From NCBI RefSeq assembly GCF_900112645.1, contig NZ_FOMO01000001.1, positions 806,001 through 870,000 on the forward strand: a stretch of 64,000 bases of DNA, given 5' to 3'. Under the pieces are notes generated by a model. The model worked only from the letters and a program-made list of their open reading frames with translations, had not been told where the DNA came from and searched no databases. Below, one piece after another: positions 39,144-48,912 of this stretch (position 1 is its first letter; every line of letters starts with the position of its first letter). This DNA comes from Phytopseudomonas straminea (GTDB lineage Bacteria; Pseudomonadota; Gammaproteobacteria; Pseudomonadales; Pseudomonadaceae). The position numbers and the translations under genes are program-made.

Positions 39144-40511
39144 ATGTCCGCCCCCCGTGAAACCATCGCCGCCGTCGCCACCGCCCAGGGTCGCGGCGGC
39201 GTGGGTATCGTCAGAGTCTCCGGCCCGCGGGCCCGGATGATCGCCATCACCCTGAGCGGCATCGAGCCCAAACCGCGGCATGCTCATCATGGCGCCTGGC
39301 ATGACGATGCCGGCGAGGTGATCGATGAAGGCCTGCTGCTGTTCTTCCCTGGGCCCCATTCGTTCACCGGCGAAGACGTGCTCGAACTACAGGGCCATGG
39401 CGGTCCGGTGGTTCTCGATATGCTCCTGCAGCGCTGCCTGGAGCTCGGCGCTCGCCAGGCACGCCCGGGAGAATTCAGCGAACGGGCATTTCTCAACGAC
39501 AAGCTCGACCTGGCCCAGGCCGAAGCCATCGCCGACCTGATCGAGGCCAGCTCGGCCGAGGCGGCGCGTAATGCCGTGCGCTCGTTGCAGGGTGAATTTT
39601 CCCGGCGTGTGCATGAGCTGACCGAGCGTCTGATCGCCCTGCGCATCTATGTCGAGGCGGCCATCGACTTCCCTGAGGAGGAAATCGACTTCCTCGCCGA
39701 TGGCCACGTGCTCAGTCTGCTCGAAGGCGTGCGCGAACAGTTATCCACAGTGCTGCGCGAAGCCGGCCAGGGCGCCCTATTACGCGACGGCATGACGGTG
39801 GTCATCGCCGGACGGCCGAATGCCGGCAAGTCCAGCCTGCTCAATGCCCTGGCCGGGCGTGAGGCCGCTATCGTCACCGATATCGCCGGTACCACCCGTG
39901 ATGTGCTGCGCGAACATATCCACATCGACGGAATGCCGCTGCACGTAGTCGACACCGCCGGGTTGCGTGATACCGATGATCAGGTCGAGCGGATTGGCGT
40001 GGAGCGTGCGCTGAAAGCGATCGGCGAGGCGGACCGCGTGCTGCTGGTCGTCGACTCGACGGCGCCCGAAGCCGCCGATCCCTTCGCCCTGTGGCCTGAA
40101 TTTCTGCAGCAGCGGCCGGACATGGCTCGAGTCACGCTGATTCGCAACAAGGTGGACCTGTCCGGCGAACCTGTAGCGCTGCACAACGCCGGCGATGGCC
40201 AGGCCACCCTGGCGCTGTCTGCCAAATCCAGCGAGGGCCTGGAACTGCTGCGCGAACACCTGAAGGCCTGTATGGGTTTCCAGCAAACCGCGGAGAGCGG
40301 CTTCAGCGCCCGCCGCCGTCACCTCGACGCCCTCCACCAGGCGCAACGCCATCTCGACCACGGCCACGCGCAACTGACCCTGGCCGGTGCCGGCGAGCTG
40401 CTCGCCGAGGACCTGCGCCAGGCTCAACAGGCCCTGGGCGAAATCACTGGTGCTTTCAGCTCCGATGATCTGCTGGGACGGATCTTCTCCAGTTTCTGCA
40501 TTGGCAAGTAA
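39144..40511 (+). CDS. mnmE: tRNA uridine-34 modification GTPase MnmE
   Basis: MnmE works with MnmG to add the carboxymethylaminomethyl group to U34 of certain tRNAs. The 455-residue protein has an N-terminal folate-binding domain (about 1-120), a helical domain and an inserted G domain with [29 protein letters not shown] and NKVD. The C-terminal FCIGK motif holds the catalytic Cys. ATG at 39144 ([16 protein letters not shown]) is chosen over an upstream GTG. Its partner mnmG is separated from it here by the Rhs locus. Confidence 0.97.
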   Translation: MSAPRETIAAVATAQGRGGVGIVRVSGPRARMIAITLSGIEPKPRHAHHGAWHDDAGEVIDEGLLLFFPGPHSFTGEDVLELQGHGGPVVLDMLLQRCLELGARQARPGEFSERAFLNDKLDLAQAEAIADLIEASSAEAARNAVRSLQGEFSRRVHELTERLIALRIYVEAAIDFPEEEIDFLADGHVLSLLEGVREQLSTVLREAGQGALLRDGMTVVIAGRPNAGKSSLLNALAGREAAIVTDIAGTTRDVLREHIHIDGMPLHVVDTAGLRDTDDQVERIGVERALKAIGEADRVLLVVDSTAPEAADPFALWPEFLQQRPDMARVTLIRNKVDLSGEPVALHNAGDGQATLALSAKSSEGLELLREHLKACMGFQQTAESGFSARRRHLDALHQAQRHLDHGHAQLTLAGAGELLAEDLRQAQQALGEITGAFSSDDLLGRIFSSFCIGK

Positions 40512-40642
40512 CGACTGTAAAGCACGCTGTGGATAAGTCCGCGAAACCTCGGAACACCGGGAACGCTGGCTGATAGGGATAGTCTGAACGTGCGGTAGCT
40601 GGCAATTTTCACTTTCCCACAGCCTCAGTAAAGGACTACAGC
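40512..40642. promoter_or_regulatory. mnmE-rhs intergenic region with DnaA box
   Basis: This 131-nt stretch holds a perfect DnaA-box 9-mer (TGTGGATAA, 40528-40536), close to the mnmE stop. A possible promoter with GATAGT-type -10 lies near 40576. A ribosome site AAAGGA precedes the rhs ATG. Confidence 0.45.
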
Positions 40643-43600
40643 ATGAGTGGCCTTCCGGTTTCTCATATCGGTCACAAGGTGGCCGGTTCCGTGATTGTTT
40701 CCGGCTCGCCCAACGTCTTCGTGGGCAGCACTGCCGTCGGCAAGGCGAACCGTCCATCGGCGTGTGGACCCGTAACCGGGCAGCCGGTCAACCCGATGCT
40801 CGGCGTGAAGATCCTTCCGGGGGAGGTGGATTTCTCGCTACCGGCGCCCATCCCTTTCGCCTTTATGCGGATGTACGTCTCCAGTAATGAGCGCATCGGC
40901 AGCCTGGGCCAGGGCTGGGCATTGCCCGCTGAAGGTCTGGGGCTGGAAGTATGCGATGAGCACACTGTCCTGATCGATTCCCAGGGCCGGCGTATCGGTT
41001 TCCCGGCATTGGCGCCAGGCGCTGCCTTCTATTCCGGTAGCGAGCTGCTGTGGATTCGACGCGGTGGCCACGACGCGGATCAGCCGTTCGAGGCCTGGGG
41101 CAGCAAGTGGATCGGCGTGCCGCTGTCCGTGCAGCAGCACGAGGGCTCGGTCGTGGTCCTTCGCGAGCGGATGTTCCTGCATTTTCTGCGCAACGGTGAA
41201 GGCCACTGGCTGCTGCATGCCAGCTTCGATCGCAATGGCTATCGCACCGAATTCAGCTGGAACGCCTCGGGCAGCCTATCCTGCGTAAGGGACAGTGCGG
41301 GTCGCAGCTATGCCTTCATCTATCAACAGGTTGGCGAGCCGATGCCTGGCGACTCGGGATTGCGCCTGTACGGGATCATTCTCGGCAACCCGGACGGCCC
41401 GCTACCAGCAGGCCTCGACCCGACACAACCGGGTCTCGACTGGCTGGTGACCTACGGCTTCAACGACAGTGGCGATCTCGTCGAAGTGCGCAACCGTATG
41501 GGGCAGGTGACGCGCCGCTTCGAATGGCAGAACCATATGCTGGTGGCTCACGCGCAGCCCGAGGGGCTCGAGGTTCGCTACGAGTGGAGCACCTATGACC
41601 CCACCGGTAAGGTCATCCGGCAGACCGAACTCGATGGGCTTACCCGCGACTACCGCTACGAATCAAGCCATACCGACGTGGTCGATAACCTCGGTCGCCG
41701 CGAGCGGTACCTGTTCGAAGGTGAAGGTGCCGAGCGGCAGTGGATTGCCCACGAGCGCGCTGATGGCAGCCGGATCGAATTCACCTACGACGCCTACGGC
41801 CGCCTGGCCACCATCAAGGATCCGCTGCAACGCGTGCTACAGGCGCGCTTCAATGGCGAAGGTATGCGTGCCGAGCTGGAAGAGCCGGGCAAAACCGGAA
41901 CCCGCTACTTTCTCGACGACGACAACGGCTTCGTCACCGGTATGCGGAACCCTGACGGCCATGAATGGCAGATGTTACGTGATGAACGTGGCAATACGAT
42001 CAGCCTGATCGACCCGCTGGGCGCGCAAACGCAGCAGACATATCAGGATTCGCGCCTACCTGATCGCCCTACGCGGATAACCGATGCCAAAGGAGGAACG
42101 CGACAACTGGCCTGGAATCGCTTCGGTGCCCTGGAGAGCTACACCGATTGCTCCGGGCATACCACCACTTGCGAATACGACAGCAATGGCTGGCTGATCG
42201 CGAGAACCGGCCCGCTCGGTCAGACTACCCGCTACCTGCGCGATAACGTGGGTCGGATAACCCGCCGTGTATCGGCAGATGGCACGCAAATCGACTACCT
42301 CCACGATCACCTTGGCCGCGTACGTCAGGTCAATGCCGCGAATCAGCAGGTCAACCTGACGTGGGATCGGTTCAGCAGACTTACCAGCGTCACCAACCCT
42401 AACGGCGGTATTCAGCAATACGCCTATGACCTGGCAGGTCGCCTGATCGCCTTGCATAACGAGAACGGCGCACAAATCCGCTTCGCCTATGACGAAGTAA
42501 ACCGCTTGATTCAACAACAGGATCTAGACGGGCGTGTCAGGCAGTTTCGCTACGATGCAGGCAGCCAACTATTGGAGGAGCGTGACGATGAGGGTCGCCT
42601 GATTCGGTTTGAATACGATATCCAAGGCAGGCTGCTGCATCGCCACCTGCCGGCTACCGAGCATACGGAAGCATTCAGTGAAACCTATGCATGGAGCCGG
42701 GGCGGCCGATTGCTGGGCGTGAAGTGCCAGGACAGCGAGGTGCGGTTCACTTATGACGCCGCTGGTCGAATCATCCACGAGCTACAAATACTCGGTGAAC
42801 AGTGGGCATATAGCGTAGAACATCAGCTTGATCCACTGGGTAACAGGGAAAGTAGCCGCTATGGAGATGCTCCTCGCGTCAACTGGCTGCTTTATGGGGC
42901 GGGTCATCTGCACGGCGTGGTGGTCGATGCAATTGAGCTGGCCTTCGAACGAGACGCCAGTCACCGCGAAATACATCGCGATGCCCGCCGACGTGCAGAT
43001 GGCAGCGTGCTATTCAGTGAAGCGCGTCAATACGACTTGGCCGACCGGCTGATCGAATGCAATCTGCAAACGTCAGGCGGCGTTTGCTGGCATAGGCACT
43101 ATGGGTATGACGAGGTGCATAACCTTGTTTCTATCCACAGCAGTGGCGCTGCTTCCATCAAGTATCGGTATGACCTGGGCGGTCGGTTGATCGAGAGCCA
43201 GCATGACGGCCATTTAGCGAGGCGCTACGATTTCGACCCGGCTGGCAACCGTGTGGATAACTCCTCCCAGAGTTGCCTGGACAATCGCATCGCTCGTCTC
43301 AACGGTCACCAGTTTCGCTATGACAGGGTTGGTAATCTGATCGAGCGTATCGATCCCGACGGCACCCTGATGACCATGGGCTATGACGGTGCGAACCGTC
43401 TTGTGCACCTGCAACAAACCGGCGCAGATGGCCAGGCATGGGATGTTCGCTACCACTATGACGGCTTGTCACGGCGTATTGCCAAGGATGTTTTGCGCGA
43501 TGGCCAATGGCACCGTACCTATTATGGTTGGGACAACCACCGCCAGTGCGCCGAGGCGCAGGCCAACCGATTACGCACCACCGTGCATGAGCCGATCGGC

Positions 43601-44566
43601 TTTACCCCACTGCTGCGCATGGAGCAGGTACGCCAGCAGGAGAGCGCTGAAGTTCTGGAAATCCGCCGCCAACTAGGCAGCGAGGGCCAGGCTTTACCAG
43701 ACGCCATGCGGCCGCAGACCGAGAATTTGCGCCTGGCTTTCTTCCATAGCGATCATTTGGGGACGCCTCTGCGCCTGACCGATACCCACGGCGATTTGCT
43801 CTGGAGTGGGGAGTCGAGTGATTGGGCTGCCATTGATGGAGAGCAAGGCAGCACCGACCAGCCGATTCGCTTCCAAGGCCAGTATCTGGATACGGAGAGC
43901 GGATTACATTACAACCGCTTCCGCTACTACGACCCGCAAGCCGGCCGCTATCTAACTCAGGATCCCCTGGGACTACTGGCCGGGATGAATACCTATCGCT
44001 ACACAGAGTTGCCTACGCTTGGTATCGATCCGCTTGGGCTATTTGATTCATTCAACAATTTTCCCTATGTGAATGATCCGGCCGTCGTATCCCAGTCTTC
44101 GCTGGCATCACACATGTTGTCGAATGGTGCATCGGCAAAGGAGGTCACGGATGCGCTATATCCGACTCGCGGTTTTGAAGGCACTTTTTCTGCCGATTTG
44201 GGCTATTCATCTCATATCGGAACGGAAGGTACGTCCAGTGCGGCTGGCGTTGCCTTAGGGAAGAAAAAGGGAGAGTCTTGGAACATCTGTTACTACCAAT
44301 CAACATGTGAAACGCTGGGTTTAGGTGCAGCCTTGGGGCCAGGTATCACTGGAAGCTATAGCAATACAGCTCCTACCAGTGGTGTCTCTAGAACCAAGGG
44401 ATTCTTTGCCTCCGGTGGCCCTTTGGGCAATTTCAGTGGCAGCGTTCAACAGGACCTCGCAAATCCTGAAAGTTACTCAGTCAGCGGTGGCTGGGGTGTA
44501 GGTCCAGGTGTGGGAGCGGCAGGTGGAATGATGTGTGAGCAAAAACAGATTTGCTTGAGAGATTGA
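40643..44566 (+). CDS. Rhs polymorphic toxin with PAAR-like N-terminus
   Basis: The 1307-residue protein has a PAAR-like N-terminal segment (about 1-35, ISHIGHKVAGSVI-type pattern with SGSPNVFVG), then a DUF6531-like region. About 900 residues of YD repeats follow (recurrent YD-x-G-R-L motifs such as YDAYGRLATI, YDLAGRLIAL). The Rhs core ends with RFRYYDPQAGRYLTQDPLGL and a second DPLGL at 1129-1133. The tip (1134-1307) is glycine-rich and carries two C-x5-C pairs, Cys1216/1222 and Cys1298/1304; I do not recognise its fold or activity. Core Rhs proteins cage a toxin released by autocleavage near DPxGL, commonly delivered by type VI secretion. No vgrG, chaperone or T6SS genes are near. Base composition falls toward the tip, suggesting a swapped-in module. 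Confidence 0.9.
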   Translation: MSGLPVSHIGHKVAGSVIVSGSPNVFVGSTAVGKANRPSACGPVTGQPVNPMLGVKILPGEVDFSLPAPIPFAFMRMYVSSNERIGSLGQGWALPAEGLGLEVCDEHTVLIDSQGRRIGFPALAPGAAFYSGSELLWIRRGGHDADQPFEAWGSKWIGVPLSVQQHEGSVVVLRERMFLHFLRNGEGHWLLHASFDRNGYRTEFSWNASGSLSCVRDSAGRSYAFIYQQVGEPMPGDSGLRLYGIILGNPDGPLPAGLDPTQPGLDWLVTYGFNDSGDLVEVRNRMGQVTRRFEWQNHMLVAHAQPEGLEVRYEWSTYDPTGKVIRQTELDGLTRDYRYESSHTDVVDNLGRRERYLFEGEGAERQWIAHERADGSRIEFTYDAYGRLATIKDPLQRVLQARFNGEGMRAELEEPGKTGTRYFLDDDNGFVTGMRNPDGHEWQMLRDERGNTISLIDPLGAQTQQTYQDSRLPDRPTRITDAKGGTRQLAWNRFGALESYTDCSGHTTTCEYDSNGWLIARTGPLGQTTRYLRDNVGRITRRVSADGTQIDYLHDHLGRVRQVNAANQQVNLTWDRFSRLTSVTNPNGGIQQYAYDLAGRLIALHNENGAQIRFAYDEVNRLIQQQDLDGRVRQFRYDAGSQLLEERDDEGRLIRFEYDIQGRLLHRHLPATEHTEAFSETYAWSRGGRLLGVKCQDSEVRFTYDAAGRIIHELQILGEQWAYSVEHQLDPLGNRESSRYGDAPRVNWLLYGAGHLHGVVVDAIELAFERDASHREIHRDARRRADGSVLFSEARQYDLADRLIECNLQTSGGVCWHRHYGYDEVHNLVSIHSSGAASIKYRYDLGGRLIESQHDGHLARRYDFDPAGNRVDNSSQSCLDNRIARLNGHQFRYDRVGNLIERIDPDGTLMTMGYDGANRLVHLQQTGADGQAWDVRYHYDGLSRRIAKDVLRDGQWHRTYYGWDNHRQCAEAQANRLRTTVHEPIGFTPLLRMEQVRQQESAEVLEIRRQLGSEGQALPDAMRPQTENLRLAFFHSDHLGTPLRLTDTHGDLLWSGESSDWAAIDGEQGSTDQPIRFQGQYLDTESGLHYNRFRYYDPQAGRYLTQDPLGLLAGMNTYRYTELPTLGIDPLGLFDSFNNFPYVNDPAVVSQSSLASHMLSNGASAKEVTDALYPTRGFEGTFSADLGYSSHIGTEGTSSAAGVALGKKKGESWNICYYQSTCETLGLGAALGPGITGSYSNTAPTSGVSRTKGFFASGGPLGNFSGSVQQDLANPESYSVSGGWGVGPGVGAAGGMMCEQKQICLRD

Positions 44567-44568
44567 GC

Positions 44569-45024
44569 GTGAACTGGATAAAAATACTAGCAATCACCTT
44601 AAGCTGCAGTCTGATATTGGCCTGCTCGAATGATGACAAAGAGTTCCTGGAAAAGGGTTCACAGTTCGTCGATCAATTTCATAGCGAGGTCAAGCAAGGC
44701 AAGTACGCCGCCATTTATCAGGCTGCATCATCAGGACTCAAGGCAAATGGTAGTGAGCAGGAGTTCGTCGACCTGCTAACGGTGGTCAATCGTGGCTTGG
44801 GAGCTGTGCAGGAAACCCGGCTGGTAAGCCAGGCTTCCGTGAAGGCCGATACGGGGCAGGCGCTTACCCTGTTGCTGTACAACACCCGCTTTGCCAAGGG
44901 TGAGGGCACCGAGTCCTTCTACCTGGAAAATGCGAACGGCAAGCCCCTGCTGTTTCGCTATGACGTCAACTCCGACACGCTCGTGAAGAAGATGATCGAG
45001 CAAGGCGCCCGCGCCTCCCAGTAA
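44569..45024 (+). CDS. Small lipoprotein downstream of rhs (candidate immunity protein)
   Basis: The 151-residue protein begins at GTG 44569, 2 nt after the rhs stop, with a lipoprotein signal MNWIKILAITLSCSLILAC. The lipobox is LILAC and the lipidated residue would be Cys19. Ser at +2 favours outer-membrane sorting by the E. coli rule. The mature part includes FHSEVKQGKYAAIYQAAS and YNTRFAKGEGTESFYLEN, a pattern reminiscent of DUF4019-type lipoproteins. Its tight coupling to the toxin tip and extracytoplasmic location suggest an immunity protein against a periplasmic-acting toxin. This is inference; a TTG at 44551 is an alternative start but would spoil the signal. Confidence 0.72.
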   Translation: MNWIKILAITLSCSLILACSNDDKEFLEKGSQFVDQFHSEVKQGKYAAIYQAASSGLKANGSEQEFVDLLTVVNRGLGAVQETRLVSQASVKADTGQALTLLLYNTRFAKGEGTESFYLENANGKPLLFRYDVNSDTLVKKMIEQGARASQ

Positions 45025-45562
45025 TCCCCTGCCTTTATCCACACCCCTTGGCCGCGCAGTACGAAGGGGTTCGTGCGAATCTTTCAGCAAATTTATCCAT
45101 CTTGAAAAGCATTCACAGGGAAGATAAGCCCTGTGGAAAAGCTCGCCTGAGCCTTGCCGATAACCCGGTGACTAAGCCATGGATAAACCGGGCTGTGAAT
45201 AACCATAGCTTTTACACACAGGCTGATCACCGCTGCCGCACATGAGCCGCGCAGGATAATCCCGCTTTCATACATCGCTGTACATTAGATAAATAAAGGC
45301 CTGTAGCAATCTATCCACAGATATCCTGAGCACCATTTATAAACATAAAAACAAGCCTTTTAAAAAAATCATTCTTTTTTCTTTATTTACCTCTGAGTTC
45401 TGCACAGCGTCTCGGTGAGAGACCACCTAATGGCAAAGGCTCACCCTTGGAACAGGATCAGTTGGCTATTTTTTGTGCAAAAGGCTTCTTTCAGCCCTGC
45501 TAAATCCCTATACTTGCTGCCCTTTCCTAAAAGCTCCCTTCTCAACAGGCACGAGGTGCGTG
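45025..45562. other. Second origin-like region upstream of mnmG
   Basis: This 538-nt gap has one perfect DnaA box (TTATCCACA, 45035-45043). One-mismatch boxes lie at 45132-45140 (TGTGGAAAA), 45194-45202 (TGTGAATAA) and 45311-45319 (CTATCCACA), and two-mismatch boxes at 45093 and 45178. The box at 45311 is followed after 16 nt by TATAAACATAAAAACAAGCC and A/T runs to about 45390, as at oriC. Fragments from near this gene were reported long ago to replicate autonomously in pseudomonads. Whether this region fires in the chromosome is unknown. The rest serves as the mnmG leader. Confidence 0.75.
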
Positions 45563-47455
45563 GTGGATTTCCCTTCCCGTTTTCAAGTGATCGTCATCGG
45601 CGGCGGTCATGCCGGTACCGAGGCTGCGCTTGCAGCGGCGCGCATGGGCGTTAAAACCCTGCTGCTGACCCATAACGTGGAAACCCTCGGGCAGATGAGC
45701 TGCAACCCCGCCATTGGCGGGATCGGCAAGAGCCACCTGGTCAAGGAAATCGACGCCCTCGGCGGCGCCATGGCGACCGCTACCGATCTGGGTGGCATCC
45801 AGTTCCGCGTACTCAATAGCCGCAAGGGTCCGGCAGTGCGTGCGACTCGCGCCCAGGCTGACCGCATTCTCTACAAGGCGGCAGTACGCGAGATTCTGGA
45901 AAACCAGCCCAACCTGTGGATATTCCAGCAAGCCGCCGATGACCTGATCGTCGAGCAGGATGAAGTCAAAGGCGTGGTCACCCAGATGGGGCTGCGTTTC
46001 TTCGCCGACTCCGTAGTGCTGACCACCGGCACCTTTCTCGGCGGACTTATCCACATCGGTCTGCAGAACTATTCCGGCGGCCGTGCAGGGGATCCACCCT
46101 CGATCGCCCTGGCCAAGCGCCTGCGTGAATTGCCGCTGCGCGTCGGTCGCCTGAAGACCGGCACGCCGCCACGTATCGACGGTCGTTCGGTGGACTTCAC
46201 CCAGATGACCGAACAGCCAGGCGATACACCGATTCCGGTGATGTCGTTCATGGGTAACAAGGAGCAGCACCCACGCCAGGTGAGTTGCTGGATCACCCAC
46301 ACCAATGCGCGCACCCACGAGATCATCGCTGCGAACCTCGACCGCTCACCGATGTACTCCGGGGTGATCGAAGGTGTGGGCCCTCGGTATTGCCCGTCGA
46401 TCGAGGACAAGATCCATCGCTTCGCCGAGAAGGACAGCCACCAGGTGTTCATCGAGCCGGAAGGCCTGACCACCCATGAGCTGTACCCCAACGGGATTTC
46501 CACGTCCCTGCCGTTCGATGTGCAGCTGCAGATCGTGCAGAGCATTCGCGGCATGGAAAACGCCCATATCGTGCGCCCGGGCTACGCCATCGAATACGAC
46601 TACTTCGACCCGCGCGACCTCAAGTACAGCCTAGAGACCAAGGTCATCGGTGGTCTGTTCTTCGCTGGCCAGATCAACGGCACCACCGGTTACGAAGAAG
46701 CCGGTGCCCAAGGCCTGCTCGCCGGTGCCAACGCCGCGCTGCGCGCCAAGGGCGAAGAGGCTTGGTGCCCACGCCGTGACGAAGCCTACATCGGTGTGCT
46801 GGTCGACGACCTGATCACCCTGGGTACCCAGGAGCCGTACCGCATGTTCACTTCGCGGGCCGAATACCGGTTGATCCTGCGCGAAGACAACGCCGATCTG
46901 CGCCTGACCGAGAAAGGCCGCGAGCTGGGCCTGGTCGACGATCAGCGCTGGGCGGCGTTCGAAGCCAAGCGCGAAGGCATCACCCGGGAAGAGCAGCGCC
47001 TGAAAAGTACCTGGGTGCGCCCAAACACGCCCCAGGGTGACGCCATCGTCGAGCGCTTCGGCACGCCGCTGACCCACGAGTACAACCTGCTCAACCTGTT
47101 GTCGCGCCCGGAAATCGATTACGCCGGTCTGGTCGAGGTGACCGGCGAAGGCGCCGAGGATCCGCAGGTCGCCGAGCAGGTCGAGATCAAGACCAAATAT
47201 GCCGGTTACATCGAGCGTCAGCAGGACGAGATCGCCCGGCTGCGCGCCAGTGAGGAAACCGAGCTGCCTGTGGATATCGACTACGCGACCATTTCCGGGC
47301 TGTCCAAGGAGATCCAGCACAAACTCGGCAACGCTCGGCCGCAGACCCTCGGTCAGGCCTCGCGGATTCCGGGTGTCACCCCGGCAGCCATCTCCCTGCT
47401 GCTGATCCATCTGAAAAAACGCGGCGCGGGCCGCCAGTTGGAGCAGAGCGCCTGA
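45563..47455 (+). CDS. mnmG: tRNA uridine-34 5-carboxymethylaminomethylation enzyme MnmG
   Basis: MnmG (GidA) is the FAD-dependent partner of MnmE. The 630-residue protein has the N-terminal FAD motif [20 protein letters not shown] and the conserved [20 protein letters not shown] with catalytic Cys, plus [16 protein letters not shown]. The start is GTG 45563, giving [15 protein letters not shown], the standard pseudomonad N-terminus; a TTG-type extension to 45473 is not credible. Its stop overlaps rsmG by 1 nt. A perfect DnaA-box 9-mer lies inside at 46047-46055. Confidence 0.97.
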   Translation: MDFPSRFQVIVIGGGHAGTEAALAAARMGVKTLLLTHNVETLGQMSCNPAIGGIGKSHLVKEIDALGGAMATATDLGGIQFRVLNSRKGPAVRATRAQADRILYKAAVREILENQPNLWIFQQAADDLIVEQDEVKGVVTQMGLRFFADSVVLTTGTFLGGLIHIGLQNYSGGRAGDPPSIALAKRLRELPLRVGRLKTGTPPRIDGRSVDFTQMTEQPGDTPIPVMSFMGNKEQHPRQVSCWITHTNARTHEIIAANLDRSPMYSGVIEGVGPRYCPSIEDKIHRFAEKDSHQVFIEPEGLTTHELYPNGISTSLPFDVQLQIVQSIRGMENAHIVRPGYAIEYDYFDPRDLKYSLETKVIGGLFFAGQINGTTGYEEAGAQGLLAGANAALRAKGEEAWCPRRDEAYIGVLVDDLITLGTQEPYRMFTSRAEYRLILREDNADLRLTEKGRELGLVDDQRWAAFEAKREGITREEQRLKSTWVRPNTPQGDAIVERFGTPLTHEYNLLNLLSRPEIDYAGLVEVTGEGAEDPQVAEQVEIKTKYAGYIERQQDEIARLRASEETELPVDIDYATISGLSKEIQHKLGNARPQTLGQASRIPGVTPAAISLLLIHLKKRGAGRQLEQSA

Positions 47456-48099
47456 TGTCCGTTACCGCTCGCCACGCCGAAGAACTGCAACAAGGCGCCC
47501 GCGAACTGGGCGTCGATCTGACCGAGCGGCAGCAGGCGCAGCTGCTGGGTTACCTGGCGCTGCTGATCAAGTGGAACAAGGCCTACAACCTGACCGCCGT
47601 GCGCGATCCGGACGAGATGGTTTCGCGCCACCTGCTCGACAGCCTCAGCGTGGTGCCCTTCGTGGCCGAGGCTGGGGATAACTGGCTGGATGTCGGCAGC
47701 GGCGGCGGTATGCCGGGTATTCCGCTGGCCATCCTGTTTCCAGAGCGGCGCTTCACGCTGCTCGATTCCAATGGCAAGAAGACGCGCTTCCTCACCCAGG
47801 TGAAGCTGGAGCTCAAGCTCGCCAACCTGGAAGTTATCCACAGTCGGGTGGAAGCCTTTACGCCCGAGCAGCCGTTCAACGGCATCTGCTCGCGGGCGTT
47901 CAGTTCGCTGCAGGACTTCTCCAACTGGACGCGTCACCTCGGTGATGACCATACCCAGTGGCTGGCGATGAAAGGCGTGCATCCGGATGACGAGCTGCAG
48001 GCGCTGCCAGGGGACTTTAGTCTCACCGCCACCCATGTGCTCAAGGTTCCCGGTTGCCAAGGTCAGCGCCATCTGTTGATACTGCGTCGCTCGGTTTAG
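47455..48099 (+). CDS. rsmG: 16S rRNA (guanine-527-N7)-methyltransferase
   Basis: RsmG (GidB) methylates G527 of 16S rRNA; its loss gives low-level streptomycin resistance in several bacteria. The 214-residue protein has the SAM motif [18 protein letters not shown] near residue 75 and the conserved N-terminal [20 protein letters not shown]. It is translationally coupled to mnmG and lies 13 nt before parA. Confidence 0.96.
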   Translation: MSVTARHAEELQQGARELGVDLTERQQAQLLGYLALLIKWNKAYNLTAVRDPDEMVSRHLLDSLSVVPFVAEAGDNWLDVGSGGGMPGIPLAILFPERRFTLLDSNGKKTRFLTQVKLELKLANLEVIHSRVEAFTPEQPFNGICSRAFSSLQDFSNWTRHLGDDHTQWLAMKGVHPDDELQALPGDFSLTATHVLKVPGCQGQRHLLILRRSV

Positions 48100-48112
48100 G
48101 GGGAACGGCAAC

Positions 48113-48901
48113 ATGGCTAAAGTATTCGCAATCGCCAACCAGAAAGGCGGCGTGGGCAAGACCACGACCTGCATCAACCTGGCGGCGTCTCTGGTTGCGA
48201 CCAAACGCCGTGTGCTGCTCATCGACCTCGACCCGCAAGGCAACGCCACCACGGGCAGCGGTATCGACAAGCAGACCCTGGAACACTCCATCTACGATGT
48301 GCTGGTCGGCGACTGCAATCTGGTCGAGGCCATGCAGTTCTCCGAGCACGGTGGCTACCAGTTGCTGCCGGCCAACCGCGACCTGACCGCTGCGGAAGTG
48401 TCCCTGCTGGAAATGAAGATGAAGGAAAGCCGCCTGCGTTATGCCTTGGCGCCGATCCGCGAGAACTACGACTACATCCTCATCGACTGCCCGCCGGCGC
48501 TGTCGATGCTGACGATCAACGCCCTGGTCGCCTCCGATGGGGTGATCATCCCCATGCAGTGCGAGTACTACGCGCTTGAGGGGCTGAGCGATCTGGTCAA
48601 CAGCATCCAGCGCATCGGCAAGCTGCTCAACCCGTCGCTGAAGATCGAAGGCCTGCTGCGCACCATGTACGACCCGCGCATCAGCCTGACCAGCGACGTG
48701 TCTGCCCAGCTCAAGGAACATTTCCCCGACACGCTCTATCAAACCGTGATCCCGCGCAACGTGCGACTGGCCGAAGCCCCTAGCTTCGGCATGCCGGCGC
48801 TGGTCTACGACAAGCAATCCCGTGGTGCGATCGCCTATCTGGCGCTGGCTGGCGAGCTGGTTCGCCGCCAGCGCGCGAACGCCCACACCGCAACCGTATA
48901 A
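48113..48901 (+). CDS. parA: Chromosome-partitioning ATPase ParA (Soj)
   Basis: ParA is a Walker-type ATPase that binds DNA non-specifically and pulls ParB-parS complexes to segregate origins. The 262-residue protein has the deviant Walker A KGGVGKTT at about residues 11-18, a second motif LLIDLDPQGNATTG and Walker B ILIDCPPAL. It is of chromosomal (Soj) type with no N-terminal HTH, so it is not a plasmid ParA. It lies 11 nt before parB. Confidence 0.97.
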   Translation: MAKVFAIANQKGGVGKTTTCINLAASLVATKRRVLLIDLDPQGNATTGSGIDKQTLEHSIYDVLVGDCNLVEAMQFSEHGGYQLLPANRDLTAAEVSLLEMKMKESRLRYALAPIRENYDYILIDCPPALSMLTINALVASDGVIIPMQCEYYALEGLSDLVNSIQRIGKLLNPSLKIEGLLRTMYDPRISLTSDVSAQLKEHFPDTLYQTVIPRNVRLAEAPSFGMPALVYDKQSRGAIAYLALAGELVRRQRANAHTATV

Positions 48902-48912
48902 GGAAACTGTGC

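Noticed and set aside
45473..45562. Upstream extension of mnmG
   Set aside because: Residues before VDFPSRF are unlike any MnmG and lie in the origin-like leader; GTG at 45563 gives the standard 630-residue protein.
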